From the NCBI RefSeq assembly GCF_001570405.1, contig NZ_BBYM01000031.1:53511-117510 (forward strand): a DNA stretch of 64,000 nt, in the 5' to 3' direction. Position numbers and translations under genes: made by a program. The number at the start of each line of letters is the position of its first letter. Position 1 is the first letter of the stretch. The notes under the pieces were generated by a model, which saw only the letters and a list, made by a program, of their open reading frames with translations, had not been told where the DNA came from and made no database searches. This DNA comes from Microtetraspora niveoalba. GTDB lineage: Bacteria > Actinomycetota > Actinomycetes > Streptosporangiales > Streptosporangiaceae. Positions 16,208 to 25,447 of the stretch are shown one piece after another.

Positions 16208-17305
16208 TCAGCCGCGTACGCTCTCGTCGCTCGGCTCGTCCAGCGGCGTCAGCGCGGCCGAGGCGGTGTCGTGATCCATCCCGGTCGCCTGGAGCAGGTC
16301 GACGGCGATGGAGCGGAGCTGCGCGAGGGCGACGTTCGCGGAGAAGCCCAGATTCTTGGGCCGCTCCCGTGCGGCGACGGCGAGCAACGCCTGCCTGGCC
16401 AGCATCGGCTCGCGTCCCGCGCCCAGTTCGAGCTGGAGCAGCAGCGCCGCCTCCGAGACCTCGCGCAGCGACTCGGCCAGCGCGGGCGGCGGCGGGTTGG
16501 CCTCCCCCAGCGCCGCGAGCGTGCGGCGGACCAGCACCCGTGCGTTGCGCAGCGCCAGGTCCACCGGTACGGCGGCGGTCTGGTACCTGGCCAGCCGGGC
16601 CCGGTGATGCCAGCGCAGCGGGGAGATCATGATGATCTCCTTGCTGTTCTCCAGCGCCGCCCCGAACTCCTCGACCGCCGTCTGGGTCCTGCGTCCGCAC
16701 TCCAGGGCCTCGGCGGCGAGGTCCATGTCCCCCTTCTCGATCGCCTCCGCCGCCTGCTCCAGCACGGTGGAGAGGGCGTCGAGCACGCCGGACAGGTGCT
16801 TGCCCGCGATGCTGAGCGGGTGGGCGGGCAGTAGCGCGACCGCGGCGATGCCGATGACGCCTCCGGTGAGCGCGTCGGCCATCCGGTCCAGCCCGCCGAC
16901 GTCCGCGCCCGGCACCACCATGGCGACCAGCACCGCGGACGACCCGACCTGCGACACGAACAGCTCGCCACTGGTCAGCAGCCCCGCGACGGCCATCGCC
17001 AGCGCGATCACGAGCGCCATCTGCCAGGGGCCCGAGCCGATCCAGGACACCAGCAGGTCGCCGATGCCCACGCCCAGGCTGACGCCGACCACCAGCTCGA
17101 CCACCCTGCGCAGCCGATGCCCGTGTCCCAGACCCACGCAGGTCATCACGGAGATGGGCGCGAAGAGGGGGTGGGCGTGGCCGAGCAGATGAACGGCGAC
17201 GATCCAGGCCAGCGCAGCGCCCACGGCAGACTGCGCGATGGAGGGCACGATGAGACCGAACGTACCCAGCCGGTTCCTGACATGATCACTGAGCCACGTC
17301 CGCAC
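16208..17305 (-). CDS. FUSC-family membrane protein
   Basis: 365 residues. The first ~170 hold about six transmembrane segments (SIAQSAVGAALAWIVAVHLL; MALVIALAMAVAGLLTSG; SSAVLVAMVVPGADV), with the FUSC pattern HPLFAPISVMTCVGLGHGHR; a cytoplasmic helical domain follows. Related proteins (YccS, AaeB, ArAE) are thought to export aromatic acids. GTG at 17305 is the most likely start, but GGAAGG directly abuts it, so the start is uncertain; the frame is open further upstream. Confidence 0.8.
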   Translation of the reverse strand: MRTWLSDHVRNRLGTFGLIVPSIAQSAVGAALAWIVAVHLLGHAHPLFAPISVMTCVGLGHGHRLRRVVELVVGVSLGVGIGDLLVSWIGSGPWQMALVIALAMAVAGLLTSGELFVSQVGSSAVLVAMVVPGADVGGLDRMADALTGGVIGIAAVALLPAHPLSIAGKHLSGVLDALSTVLEQAAEAIEKGDMDLAAEALECGRRTQTAVEEFGAALENSKEIIMISPLRWHHRARLARYQTAAVPVDLALRNARVLVRRTLAALGEANPPPPALAESLREVSEAALLLQLELGAGREPMLARQALLAVAARERPKNLGFSANVALAQLRSIAVDLLQATGMDHDTASAALTPLDEPSDESVRG

Positions 17306-17542
17306 CCTTCCACCATGGCGAATCTTTATGACATTGGGATCACATTTGCCCTGGATTCTTCTGATTCGATCCATTGGCGAAGGTCGCCGCACGGCCTCCG
17401 TCCGCCCGGGACCGGGCCGCGGGCGGTGAAGGTGTTCCCGGCCGCGGGAACGGGCCCGTCGAGGAGCGGCACGACTACCCGGCCGCCCCGGGTTCGCGGA
17501 AGACTCCCGTACGTGGACCAGCACAGCGGGGGCGGCCGCCGT

Positions 17543-18046
17543 ATGACCGCCGACGACATCGAGGCCGGCCGGCTCACGCTGACGCCTCTCTCGGTGGAGG
17601 ACGCCGACGACATGGTGGGCGTCCTCGCCGGTGACGGCCTTTACGCCTTCATCGGAGGCGAGCCGCCGGACCTGGACTCCCTGCGGGCCCGGTACGCCAG
17701 GCTGGCCGCGGGACACTCCCCGGACGGCCGGCAGGACTGGCTCAACTGGATCCTGCGGCTCAGGCCGGACGGCCGGGCGGTGGGCACCGTCCAGGCGACC
17801 GTGACCGGCGGAGGGGCGCGGGCCGAGATCGCGTGGGTGGTCGGGACCGCCTGGCAAGGGCGCGGATACGCCTCGGAGGCCGCCGAGGCGCTGGCCGGAT
17901 GGTTGCGCGGCCGGGGGGTCGGCCTCCTCCAGGCCCACATCCGTCCGGATCACGAGGCGTCCATGAAGGTGGCGGCCCGGGTCGGGCTGCGGCCCACGGA
18001 CCTCGTCGAGGACGGCGAGCGCCTGTGGGTGTGGGAACGGGTCTGA
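17543..18046 (+). CDS. GNAT-family N-acetyltransferase
   Basis: 167 residues with the whole GNAT fold: N-terminal RLTLTPLSVEDADDM, central strand AEIAWVVGTAWQGRGYASEA with the acetyl-CoA loop WQGRGYAS (Q/RxxGxG/A), and C-terminal HEASMKVAARVGLRPTD. It resembles the RimJ/RimL-like group that acetylates protein N-termini or small amines; substrate unknown. ATG at 17543 has a weak Shine-Dalgarno; GTG at 17513 is an in-frame alternative after GCGGAAGA. Confidence 0.86.
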   Translation: MTADDIEAGRLTLTPLSVEDADDMVGVLAGDGLYAFIGGEPPDLDSLRARYARLAAGHSPDGRQDWLNWILRLRPDGRAVGTVQATVTGGGARAEIAWVVGTAWQGRGYASEAAEALAGWLRGRGVGLLQAHIRPDHEASMKVAARVGLRPTDLVEDGERLWVWERV

Positions 18047-18070
18047 AACCCATTTCCCGGCCGCGGGCTC

Positions 18071-19048
18071 TTACGACCGCCCCGCGCCCCGGGCGGCCCG
18101 TGCGCTGAGCTCCCCGAGGTGGTCGATGAGCTCCGGGGGTTCGTGCACCTCGAACTCATGTCCGAGCATCATCAACGACTGGGCGAGCCACGGCAGCGTG
18201 TCGGTGTGGCTGCGCACCCGGCAGGTGTGGTCGTCGAGGGGTTCGACGTCGCCCGGCCTGTCGCCCAGGCGTCCGGCGACCCGCGCCGCCGGCGCGTATA
18301 CGGTGGCGACCGCTCTGTAGGTCGGGACGAGCGAGTAGATCTTGCTGGTCACGAACTCGGTCGCGTCCTCGGCCGGGAGCTCGCGCGGCGCGTACGGCTG
18401 CCCGGTGGGGCGCGGCCCCCGCACACGGTCGACCCGGAAGATGCGCCAGCCGTCGCGTTCGAGGTCGTAGGCCACCAGATACCAGCGCTTGCCGACGGGA
18501 ACGAGGTGGTAGGGCTCCACCAGCCGACGGGTCTCGCCGCCGTCGGCCGCCTCGTACGTGAATCGCAGCCGCTCGTGGCCGGCGGCGGCCGCGGCGAGCG
18601 CGGTCAGATCCTCCGGGTCGACGCTCGACCGGCCCGGGTTCGGCGCCATCGGCACCGTCGCGGCGCTGAGCGCCCTGACCCGGTGGCGCAGGCGGGACGG
18701 CAACACCTGCTCCAGCTTGGCCATCGCGCGTACGGACGCCTCGCCGATGCCGTCCACCGGATGCCCGGCCGCCGTACGCAGGCCGACCGCGATCGCCACC
18801 GCCTCCTCGTCGTCCAGCAGGAGCGGCGGCATCGCGGTGCCGGCGACCAGGCGGTAGCCGCCCACGGCGCCCATGGTGGCCTCCACCGGATAACCGAGAT
18901 CCCGGAGCCGATCGATGTCGCGGCGGATCGTGCGCGGGCTCACCTTCAGCCGTTCGGCCAGCTCGCTGCCGGGCCATTCACGCGGTGTCTGCAGCAGGGA
19001 CAGCAGGTTCAGCAGCCGGGCCGGGGTGTCGCTCACGTCATCCATCAT
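18071..19048 (-). CDS. WYL-domain (YafY-type) transcription regulator
   Basis: 325 residues: N-terminal HTH_11 winged helix (RLLNLLSLLQTPREWPGSEL; VSPRTIRRDIDRLRDLGYPV), the linker motif GAVGGYRLVAG, and a C-terminal WYL domain (LVEPYHLVPVGKRWYLVAYD). Such proteins bind a small ligand or nucleic acid through WYL. Starts at 19057, 19048 and 19045 are in frame; I prefer 19048 because a TAGATG-like -10 box (19060-19055) would place the transcript start there. The perfect palindrome at 19056-19080 lies between it and the divergent epoxide hydrolase, so it probably controls both. Confidence 0.87.
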   Translation of the reverse strand: MMDDVSDTPARLLNLLSLLQTPREWPGSELAERLKVSPRTIRRDIDRLRDLGYPVEATMGAVGGYRLVAGTAMPPLLLDDEEAVAIAVGLRTAAGHPVDGIGEASVRAMAKLEQVLPSRLRHRVRALSAATVPMAPNPGRSSVDPEDLTALAAAAAGHERLRFTYEAADGGETRRLVEPYHLVPVGKRWYLVAYDLERDGWRIFRVDRVRGPRPTGQPYAPRELPAEDATEFVTSKIYSLVPTYRAVATVYAPAARVAGRLGDRPGDVEPLDDHTCRVRSHTDTLPWLAQSLMMLGHEFEVHEPPELIDHLGELSARAARGAGRS

Positions 19049-19055
19049 GCGGGAC

Positions 19056-19080
19056 ATCTAGGTCATGAACTGACCTAGAT
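19056..19080. promoter_or_regulatory. 25-bp perfect palindromic operator
   Basis: Arms ATCTAGGTCA and TGACCTAGAT around TGAAC, a perfect 10-5-10 inverted repeat overlapping the start region of the WYL regulator and 60 bases before the epoxide hydrolase start. Such length makes chance unlikely; binding by the WYL regulator is inferred. Confidence 0.65.
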
Positions 19081-19139
19081 CGCTTCTAGTGTCGACGACG
19101 TCGCCGCAGATCGCGGTCGGCCCGCAATCGAGGAGCGCC

Positions 19140-20267
19140 ATGAGCACCGAGATCCGCCCATTCCGCATCGACGTTCCCCAGCGTGACCTGGACGACCTGA
19201 TCGACCGGCTGACCCGGACCCGCTGGCCCGAGCAACTGCCCGGGGAGGGCTGGAGTCGCGGCGTCCCGGTGGCCTACCTCAAGGAGATGGCCGGCTATTG
19301 GCGCGACGGCTTCGACTGGCGGGAACAGGAAGCGCGGCTCAACGCGTTCCCGCAGTTCGTCACCGAGATCGACGGGCTGGACGTGCACTTCCTGCACGTC
19401 CGGTCACCCGAGCCCGACGCGCTGCCGCTGATCCTGACGCACGGCTGGCCGAACTCGGTCGTGGAGTTCACGGACCTCATCGGCCCGCTGACCGATCCAC
19501 GCGCCCACGGCGGCGACCCGTCGCAGGCGTTCCATGTGGTGGCGCCGTCGGTTCCGGGTTTCGGATTCTCCGCCGCACCGCGCACGACCGGGTTCGGCGC
19601 GGCGGACGTGGGGCGGATGTGGGCGGAGCTGATGAGCCGCCTGGGTTACGAGCGGTACGGCGCGCACGGCGGTGACCTGGGCGCGTACATCACCCCCGCG
19701 GTCGCCCAGGCCGACCCCGAGCACGTCGTCGGCGTGCACATCACCGGAGGCATCGGGTTCCCGACCGACGAGGACGTCCCGGACATGAACGCCGAGGAGC
19801 GCGCGCAGTACGAGGAGATGCGGCGGTGGGTGGGCGGTGGCGTGGACCACCACCGGCTGCTGCGTGCCGCACCGCAGACCTTCGCTTTCGCCTGGCACGA
19901 CTCCCCCGCCGGGCTGCTCGCGTGGATGATGCAGAAGAACAAGGAGTTCGCGATCAACGTCGACGAACCGGACCAGGCCATCGACCGCGATCTGCTGCTC
20001 GCCAACGTGACGCTGTACTGGCTGACCGGGACCTCGGGCTCGTCGTCGTGGTTCATGTACGAGAGCACCGAGTTCCGCTGGCCCGTGGGACAGGACCGGG
20101 TGCCGACCGGCGTCTACTGCGGCCCGCCCGCCATCCGCCGTCTCGCCGATCGGAACAACACGATCATCCACTGGCCGGACAGCAACCCCGGCGGGCACTT
20201 CGTCGCCATGGACGAGCCGGAGGCCCTCGCCCGCGACCTGCGCGCCTTCTTCGACAAAGTCCGCTGA
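19140..20267 (+). CDS. Epoxide hydrolase (alpha/beta hydrolase, EHN type)
   Basis: 375 residues: N-terminal EHN cap ([20 protein letters not shown]) and an alpha/beta-hydrolase core. HGWP (101-104) forms the oxyanion loop, D179 in [12 protein letters not shown] is the nucleophile, and H353 in [13 protein letters not shown] completes the charge relay; Tyr in WFMYESTEF fits the lid tyrosine. It hydrolyses an epoxide to a diol in the cytoplasm; substrate unknown. ATG at 19140 follows GAGGAG. Divergent from the WYL regulator with a shared 25-bp palindrome. Confidence 0.91.
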   Translation: MSTEIRPFRIDVPQRDLDDLIDRLTRTRWPEQLPGEGWSRGVPVAYLKEMAGYWRDGFDWREQEARLNAFPQFVTEIDGLDVHFLHVRSPEPDALPLILTHGWPNSVVEFTDLIGPLTDPRAHGGDPSQAFHVVAPSVPGFGFSAAPRTTGFGAADVGRMWAELMSRLGYERYGAHGGDLGAYITPAVAQADPEHVVGVHITGGIGFPTDEDVPDMNAEERAQYEEMRRWVGGGVDHHRLLRAAPQTFAFAWHDSPAGLLAWMMQKNKEFAINVDEPDQAIDRDLLLANVTLYWLTGTSGSSSWFMYESTEFRWPVGQDRVPTGVYCGPPAIRRLADRNNTIIHWPDSNPGGHFVAMDEPEALARDLRAFFDKVR

Positions 20268-20291
20268 CCACGAGCCGGGGAGCCACCACCG

Positions 20292-21446
20292 ATGAACGAC
20301 CTGCCGCGTTTCTCCTGGTCCGACGTGCGTGCCCGACGCCTGGACCGGCATGCGCTGACCACCCCTTCGAAGACCGCCCGGCCCGCCGACATCGTGGCCG
20401 CGATGGCGAGCACCCACGCCCAGGTCATGTCGGCCGCCGAGCTGGGCATCGCGATGCGCGCCGACGGCGCCACCCGCCTGGACGTACGGGAGGCGCTGTG
20501 GAACGAGCGCAGCCTCGTCAAGACCTATGGGCTGCGCGGGACGGTGCACCTCATACCGGCCCGGGATCTGTCGTTGTGGGTCGGCGCGTTGTCGGCTCTC
20601 CCGTCCGCGCCGTCGGCCATGCCGCCCGGCATCCGGCTCGCCCCCGACCAGGTCGAGGCGGTCGTGGCGGCCGTCGCCACAGCGCTGGACGACACCGAGC
20701 TGACGATCGACGAGCTCACCGAGGCGGTCGTCGAGCGTACGGGCTCCTGGGCGGGCGACCTGGTGATGGAGGCGTTCCAGGGCAAATGGCCGCGCTGGCG
20801 TCAGGCCATGCACCTGACCGGGATGCGCGGCGTCCTGTGCTTCGCCCCCAACAGGGGCCGCAAGGTCACCTACACCAATCCGCGGCGGTGGCTGCCGGGC
20901 TTCGAGCCCGCCGACGCGGAGACGGCTCTGTCCTGGCTGGTGACGAGCTATCTGTACGCGTATGGGCCGTCCACACCCCAGCGGTTCGCGCACTGGCTGA
21001 ACGTCCCGGTGACATGGGCCAAGGAGCTGTTCGGCTCGCTGGGCGAGGCACTCCAGGAGGTCGACGTCGAAGGCGAACGCGCCTGGGTCGCCGCCGGAGA
21101 TCTCGATGTACCGGCGGACCGGCCCCAGGGCGTGCGGCTCCTTCCCTACTTCGACGGCTACGCGTACCGCGTCGGCAACCAGCCGCCCGCGTCGCTCTAT
21201 CCGGGCCGTGCCGCCGAACGTGTCCTGCCCGGCAACTTCCAGGCCCTCCTCGTGGACGGCGTCGTCGCGGGCCTGTGGCACCAGCGCCGCTCCGGCCGGC
21301 AGATCAGCATCACCGTCGAACCGCTCGACGCGCTCACCGCCGCCCGACGCCGCGACCTCGACGACCAGGTCGACAGGATCGGGGAGATCCTCGAAGGCAC
21401 ACCACGGCTCACCATCGGTCCGGTCACCGTCGGCGGCCACGCCTGA
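20292..21446 (+). CDS. AlkZ-like winged-helix (HTH_42) protein, candidate DNA glycosylase
   Basis: 384 residues of the HTH_42/DUF1006 family, which includes AlkZ and YcaQ, DNA glycosylases for bulky alkyl adducts and interstrand crosslinks. Family marks: WNERSLVKTYGLRGTVHLIP, PRRWLPGFEPADAETALSWL, and the C-terminal LPYFDGYAYRVG and VLPGNFQALLVDGVVAGLWH. The catalytic QxQ segment reads H42-A43-Q44 (STHAQVMSAAELG), so the first Gln is His. It starts 24 bases after the epoxide hydrolase stop and may be co-transcribed, a pairing that would suit removal of reactive electrophiles and repair of their damage (inference). Confidence 0.85.
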   Translation: MNDLPRFSWSDVRARRLDRHALTTPSKTARPADIVAAMASTHAQVMSAAELGIAMRADGATRLDVREALWNERSLVKTYGLRGTVHLIPARDLSLWVGALSALPSAPSAMPPGIRLAPDQVEAVVAAVATALDDTELTIDELTEAVVERTGSWAGDLVMEAFQGKWPRWRQAMHLTGMRGVLCFAPNRGRKVTYTNPRRWLPGFEPADAETALSWLVTSYLYAYGPSTPQRFAHWLNVPVTWAKELFGSLGEALQEVDVEGERAWVAAGDLDVPADRPQGVRLLPYFDGYAYRVGNQPPASLYPGRAAERVLPGNFQALLVDGVVAGLWHQRRSGRQISITVEPLDALTAARRRDLDDQVDRIGEILEGTPRLTIGPVTVGGHA

Positions 21447-21502
21447 TCTCGATGACGCGTTCCTGCTCCTCCGGCGACTTCGTGTGGGTGAGGCACCTGA
21501 GC

Positions 21503-21625
21503 TCAGGAGGGCGCGGCGACGAACCCGCACAGCAGGCGCCGGAGCCGTTCCTGCTCCTCCGACGTCGGCCGGGCGGATTTGGCGAGCCGATGTCCATGTG
21601 ACAGGTGATCGAGCTTCCCTTTCAC
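21503..21625 (-). CDS. Possible 40-residue protein
   Basis: GTG at 21625 to TGA at 21503; ends ARPTSEEQERLRRLL and CGFVAAPS, which looks like a natural helical C-terminus. No Shine-Dalgarno and no recognised family, so it may be chance or the tail of a lost gene. The rest of the 321-base gap 21447-21767 holds the promoter of the kinase gene. Confidence 0.2.
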   Translation of the reverse strand: MKGKLDHLSHGHRLAKSARPTSEEQERLRRLLCGFVAAPS

Positions 21626-21662
21626 AACGATGGTGCCGGCATTACGGTGATCGGCATGCCGG
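21621..21662 (+). promoter_or_regulatory. Promoter and inverted repeat of the kinase-Hsp70 gene
   Basis: TTCACA at 21621 and TACGGT at 21643 are 16 bases apart, a plausible promoter. A perfect repeat CCGGCAT (21636) / ATGCCGG (21656) brackets the -10 box, a good place for a repressor. The start codon is about 110 bases downstream, leaving an untranslated leader. Confidence 0.4.
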
Positions 21663-21767
21663 TCCGCTCATGTCCCGAGGCGTCAACGCCTCGCGCGTGT
21701 GGGTCACCCTTTGCCACCGGCCCGGCGGGGGCCCGGGAAAGTCGGCCACGACGTGCGGAGGTGGGAT

Positions 21768-24137
21768 GTGGAGGCCGGTACTGAGATGGCCGGCCGCTAC
21801 CTGCTGGAGCGGTTGCTCGGCCGAGGCGGGATGGGCGAGGTGTGGCGGGCCATCGACCAGACGCTGGAGCGGCCGGTGGCGATCAAGCTGTTGCCGGCCA
21901 ACCTGCTGGGCGACGACCGGCAGCGCGATGAGGCTCTGGCACGCTTCCGGCGCGAGGGCAAGGCGGCCGCGCGCCTGAACCACCCCAACATCACCGCCGT
22001 CTACGACTGGGGTGAACACCGGGAAACCCGCGACGGCATCGAAACGGTTTTCCCGTTCCTGGTGCTGGAGTTCCTGCGGGGCCGCGATCTGAGATCCGTT
22101 CTCGACGACCACCTCGATGGCCTGCCGGTCGACCGTGTCCTGGACTACGGCGCTCAGATCGCCGACGCGCTGGCCGCCGCGCACGCGGCCGGGATCGTGC
22201 ATCGCGACATCAAACCGGCCAACCTCATGCTGCTGGACGACGGCACCATCAAGATCTGCGACTTCGGCATCGCTCGTCTGCATGATGCGACCGCCGGCCT
22301 GTCGGCGACCGGGATGGTGATCGGCACCGTGCTGTACATGCCGCCCGAACAGCTCGAGGGCCGACGGGTCGACCATCGTGCCGACCTGTACGCCTTCGGC
22401 GCCACCCTGTACCACCTGCTCACCGGCCGGCCCGTCTTCGCCGCCACGGACCTGCGGGTCCTGGCCTACATGCACGCCACCAGAACCCCCGCCCCGCCGA
22501 GCACACTCCGGCCCGGCATCGGTCCCGACGTCGACCGCCTCGTCTGCGCGCTGCTCGCCAAACTCCCCGATCAGCGACCCGCCTCCGCCGCCGATATCGC
22601 CCGTGATCTGCGAACGGCCCGGTCCCGAAGCCCGTCCTCGAACCGGGCAGTGGGGATCGACTTCGGGACGACCGACGCGGTCGTCGCGATCCTCCAGGGT
22701 GGCAGACCCACCGTCGTCGCCAACGCGCAGGGCTCCCGGAGCACGCCGTCCGTGGTCGCCTTCGCGAAGGACGGCGAGGTCCTGGTCGGCGAGGCCGCCG
22801 AGCGGCAGGCGGTCACCAACGTCGAGCGGACGGTCCGTTCGGTCAAGCGAGAGATGGGCACCGGCTGGACCGTCGAGATCGACGGCAGGAAGTTCACGCC
22901 GCAGCAGATCAGCGCCTTCGTCCTGCAGAAGCTCAAGCAGGACGCCGAGGCCTACCTTGGCGAGAGGGTCACCGACGTGGTGATGACCGTGCCCGCCTAC
23001 TTCGATGAGGCGCGGCGGCAGGCCATCAGGGAGGCCGGCGCCATCGCGGGCCTCAACGTGCTGCGGGTCATCGCCGCACCCGTCTCCGCCGCGCTGGCCC
23101 TCGGCCTGGACAAGGAGGAGGAAGAGCGGACCATCCTCGTCTTCGACCTGGGCGGTGGCACCCTCGACGTGTCGCTGCTTTTCGTCGGCGATGGCGTGGT
23201 CGAGGTGTGCGCCACGACCGGAGACCCCCACCTGGGTGGTGACGACTGGGACCGGGGCGTCGTCGACGAACTCGTCAAGCGCTTCAGGAACGCGCACAGC
23301 GTCGACCTGTCCAAGGACAGGACGGCCCTCCACCGTCTGCGTGAGGCGGCGGAGAAGGCCAAGATCGAGCTGTCGAGCCAGACCGAGAGCACGGTCAGCC
23401 TGCCCTACATCACCGCCTCGGCCGAGGGCCCGCTGCACCTTGAGGAGAAGCTGACCTGCGCCGAGTTCCAGCGGATCACCGCCGACCTGCTCGAGCGCTG
23501 CAAGTACGTGTTCCATAGGCTCATGAAGGACGCCGGCATCAAGGACGCCGGCATCAAGGTCTCCGACATCTCCCACGTGGTGCTCGTCGGCGGCTCGACT
23601 CGTATGCCGGCTGTGACCGACCTGGTCAAGGAGCTGACCGGCGGCAAGGAGCCGTACAGGGGCGTCAACCCTGACGAGGTCGTGGCGCTCGGCGCCGCGC
23701 TCCAGGCCGGTGTGCTCAAGGGTGAGACCATGGACGTCCTGCTGATGGATGTGACCCCACTGTCGCTGGGCATCGAGACCAAGGACGGCATCTTCACCAA
23801 GATCATCGAGCGGAACACCACGATCCCCACGAAGCGGTCGGAGTTCTTCACCACCGCCGAGGACGACCAGCCGTCGGTGCAGATCCAGATCTTCCAGGGT
23901 GAGCGCGAGATCGCGACGTACAACAAGAAACTGGCCACCTTGGAGCTGACCGGCATCCCGCCCGTGCCGCGCGGCGTGCCGCAGATAGAGGTCACCTTCG
24001 ACATCGACCCGAACGGCATCGTCACCGTCAGTGCCAAGGACCTCGGTACCGGCAAGAAGCAGTCGATGACGTTGTCGTCCGGTTCCCTCTCCCGCCGTAC
24101 AGTCGGAACCTTGCTCCCCGTATTGTCCGCCCAGTAG
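21768..24137 (+). CDS. Ser/Thr protein kinase fused to lidless Hsp70 (DnaK)
   Basis: One 789-residue frame joins two enzymes. Residues 8-283: PknB-type kinase with Gly loop [11 protein letters not shown]40 (VAIK), D147 (HRDIKPANL), D165 (DFG) and MPPEQ, all needed for activity. A short Arg/Ser linker leads to Hsp70 from residue 294: [56 protein letters not shown]; then linker [18 protein letters not shown] and the beta substrate domain to [16 protein letters not shown]. It stops about 16 residues later, lacking the helical lid and EEVD-like tail. No transmembrane segment. GTG at 21768 follows CGGAGG; ATG at 21786 is an alternative. Probably a cytoplasmic kinase directed by, or regulating, chaperone binding. 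No frameshift is needed and no lid sequence follows the stop. Confidence 0.92.
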   Translation: MEAGTEMAGRYLLERLLGRGGMGEVWRAIDQTLERPVAIKLLPANLLGDDRQRDEALARFRREGKAAARLNHPNITAVYDWGEHRETRDGIETVFPFLVLEFLRGRDLRSVLDDHLDGLPVDRVLDYGAQIADALAAAHAAGIVHRDIKPANLMLLDDGTIKICDFGIARLHDATAGLSATGMVIGTVLYMPPEQLEGRRVDHRADLYAFGATLYHLLTGRPVFAATDLRVLAYMHATRTPAPPSTLRPGIGPDVDRLVCALLAKLPDQRPASAADIARDLRTARSRSPSSNRAVGIDFGTTDAVVAILQGGRPTVVANAQGSRSTPSVVAFAKDGEVLVGEAAERQAVTNVERTVRSVKREMGTGWTVEIDGRKFTPQQISAFVLQKLKQDAEAYLGERVTDVVMTVPAYFDEARRQAIREAGAIAGLNVLRVIAAPVSAALALGLDKEEEERTILVFDLGGGTLDVSLLFVGDGVVEVCATTGDPHLGGDDWDRGVVDELVKRFRNAHSVDLSKDRTALHRLREAAEKAKIELSSQTESTVSLPYITASAEGPLHLEEKLTCAEFQRITADLLERCKYVFHRLMKDAGIKDAGIKVSDISHVVLVGGSTRMPAVTDLVKELTGGKEPYRGVNPDEVVALGAALQAGVLKGETMDVLLMDVTPLSLGIETKDGIFTKIIERNTTIPTKRSEFFTTAEDDQPSVQIQIFQGEREIATYNKKLATLELTGIPPVPRGVPQIEVTFDIDPNGIVTVSAKDLGTGKKQSMTLSSGSLSRRTVGTLLPVLSAQ

Positions 24138-24191
24138 ATCCGGGCCTGCCGGTGACCTGAACCCCCGAGCGGATCCACCCGCCCGCTCCGT

Positions 24192-24209
24192 CCGGTGCAT
24201 GCGCACCGG
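24192..24209. terminator. Bidirectional hairpin 1
   Basis: CCGGTGC-ATGC-GCACCGG, 55 bases after the kinase-Hsp70 stop and before the convergent beta-lactamase stop. Confidence 0.55.
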
Positions 24210-24231
24210 TCCGGAACAGGCGACACGCACG

Positions 24232-24245
24232 GCCCGGTGCCGGGC
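24232..24245. terminator. Bidirectional hairpin 2
   Basis: GCCCG-GTGC-CGGGC, 7 bases beyond the beta-lactamase stop on its strand; with the hairpin at 24192 it separates the convergent genes. Confidence 0.45.
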
Positions 24246-24251
24246 GTGAGC

Positions 24252-25220
24252 TCAGAGCTTGCCGACGCCGCGGGCCAGGATGGCGGCGGTCTTGGCGATG
24301 GTCCTGTTGTCGGTGGCGAGGCCCGGGGTGCGGTTGGTGTAGATCGCCATGATGACGGGAGCGGCGCCCTTCGCGGGCCAGATGACGGCGATGTCGTTCC
24401 CGCCGCCGAATCCGTCGGAGTTGGTGCCGGTCCTGTCGCCGATCGTCCAGGTCGTGGGCAACCCGGCGCGGATGCGCTCACCGCCGACCTTGTTCGCCAG
24501 CAGCCAGGTGATGAGCTGCTGCCGGTCCTTGGCGTGCAGCGCCGTCCCGGTCGTGAGCGCGCGCAGGTCGCGGCCGATGGCCGCGGGCGTGGTGGTGTCG
24601 CGCTTCTCGCCGGGAGCCCAGTTATTGAGCCCCGGATGCCACCGGTCCATGCGGGAGGTCCGGTCGTTCAGCGTACGGAAGTACCTCGTCAGGCCGGCCG
24701 GCCCGCCGATCTGCTTGAGCAGCAGATTGGACGCGGTGCCGTCGCTCTGGGTCATGGCCGCCTCGCACAACTGGGCGACGGTCAGGCCGTCCTTGATGTG
24801 CTTCTCGGTGACCGGCGAGTTGGGCTTCATGTCGGCCGCCGTCCACTTGACGACCGTGTCCATCAGTCCGGGCTTGGCGGTGCGCGCCTTGTGCAGCACG
24901 GCCGCGCACAGAGGCGCCTTGAACGTGGACAGGAGCGGGAAGCGCTCGCCCGCCCGGTACGTCACCGTCTTCCCGGTGGACGTGTCGAGCGCGTACGCGC
25001 CGATGCGCCCCTTGAAGGACGCCTCCAGCTTGCGCAGGTCCTTCCTGACCTTGGCCTCTCCCGCGACCGCCGCCGGCGCCACCGGCACCGGCACCGGCAC
25101 CGGCATCGTCGTCGCGGCCGGGGCCGTGCCCGTTCCGAGAGCGCCGCCGGACAGGAGGGAGATCGACAAGGCTGCCGCGGGCAACACGGCCGCGAGCCGG
25201 CGGGCGGCGAAGTGTCGCAT
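24252..25220 (-). CDS. Secreted class A beta-lactamase-like protein, atypical omega loop
   Basis: 322 residues with a signal peptide (MRHFAARRLAAVLPAAALSI, cleavage near residue 35) and a Pro/Val spacer. The serine hydrolase fold is clear: S98-T-F-K101 (S70-xx-K73), S159-D160-G161 (SDN loop with Gly, as in mycobacterial BlaC), and R263-T-G (KTG box). The omega loop reads DRWHPGLNNWAPGE where class A enzymes have RWEPELN, so the deacylation base Glu166 is His195. Either hydrolysis works differently or the protein acylates and does not turn over. ATG at 25220 follows GAGG. The divergent neighbour is unrelated. Confidence 0.88.
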   Translation of the reverse strand: MRHFAARRLAAVLPAAALSISLLSGGALGTGTAPAATTMPVPVPVPVAPAAVAGEAKVRKDLRKLEASFKGRIGAYALDTSTGKTVTYRAGERFPLLSTFKAPLCAAVLHKARTAKPGLMDTVVKWTAADMKPNSPVTEKHIKDGLTVAQLCEAAMTQSDGTASNLLLKQIGGPAGLTRYFRTLNDRTSRMDRWHPGLNNWAPGEKRDTTTPAAIGRDLRALTTGTALHAKDRQQLITWLLANKVGGERIRAGLPTTWTIGDRTGTNSDGFGGGNDIAVIWPAKGAAPVIMAIYTNRTPGLATDNRTIAKTAAILARGVGKL

Positions 25221-25447
25221 GTCGAATCCTCGCTTCTCGTCTGTCAGAAAGGAGGAGCAAACCAGATGTGATCAGGAGATGTCTAACAGCGATATTCGGA
25301 GGCGATCGATATCGGTTTCAGTACGAATACTGGTCAGACGGGCACGCCATACCGGCACCGGCGCGGACGACATACAACTGGAACGGTGGAGGCTCGCCGA
25401 CACACCGGCCCGCATCAGACGCGCGTACCGATTCGGATGGATGAAGG

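Noticed and set aside
24100..24180. Hsp70 lid lost by a frameshift just after the stop
   Set aside because: I translated the following bases in mind for all three frames and found no lid-like helix; terminators begin at once.
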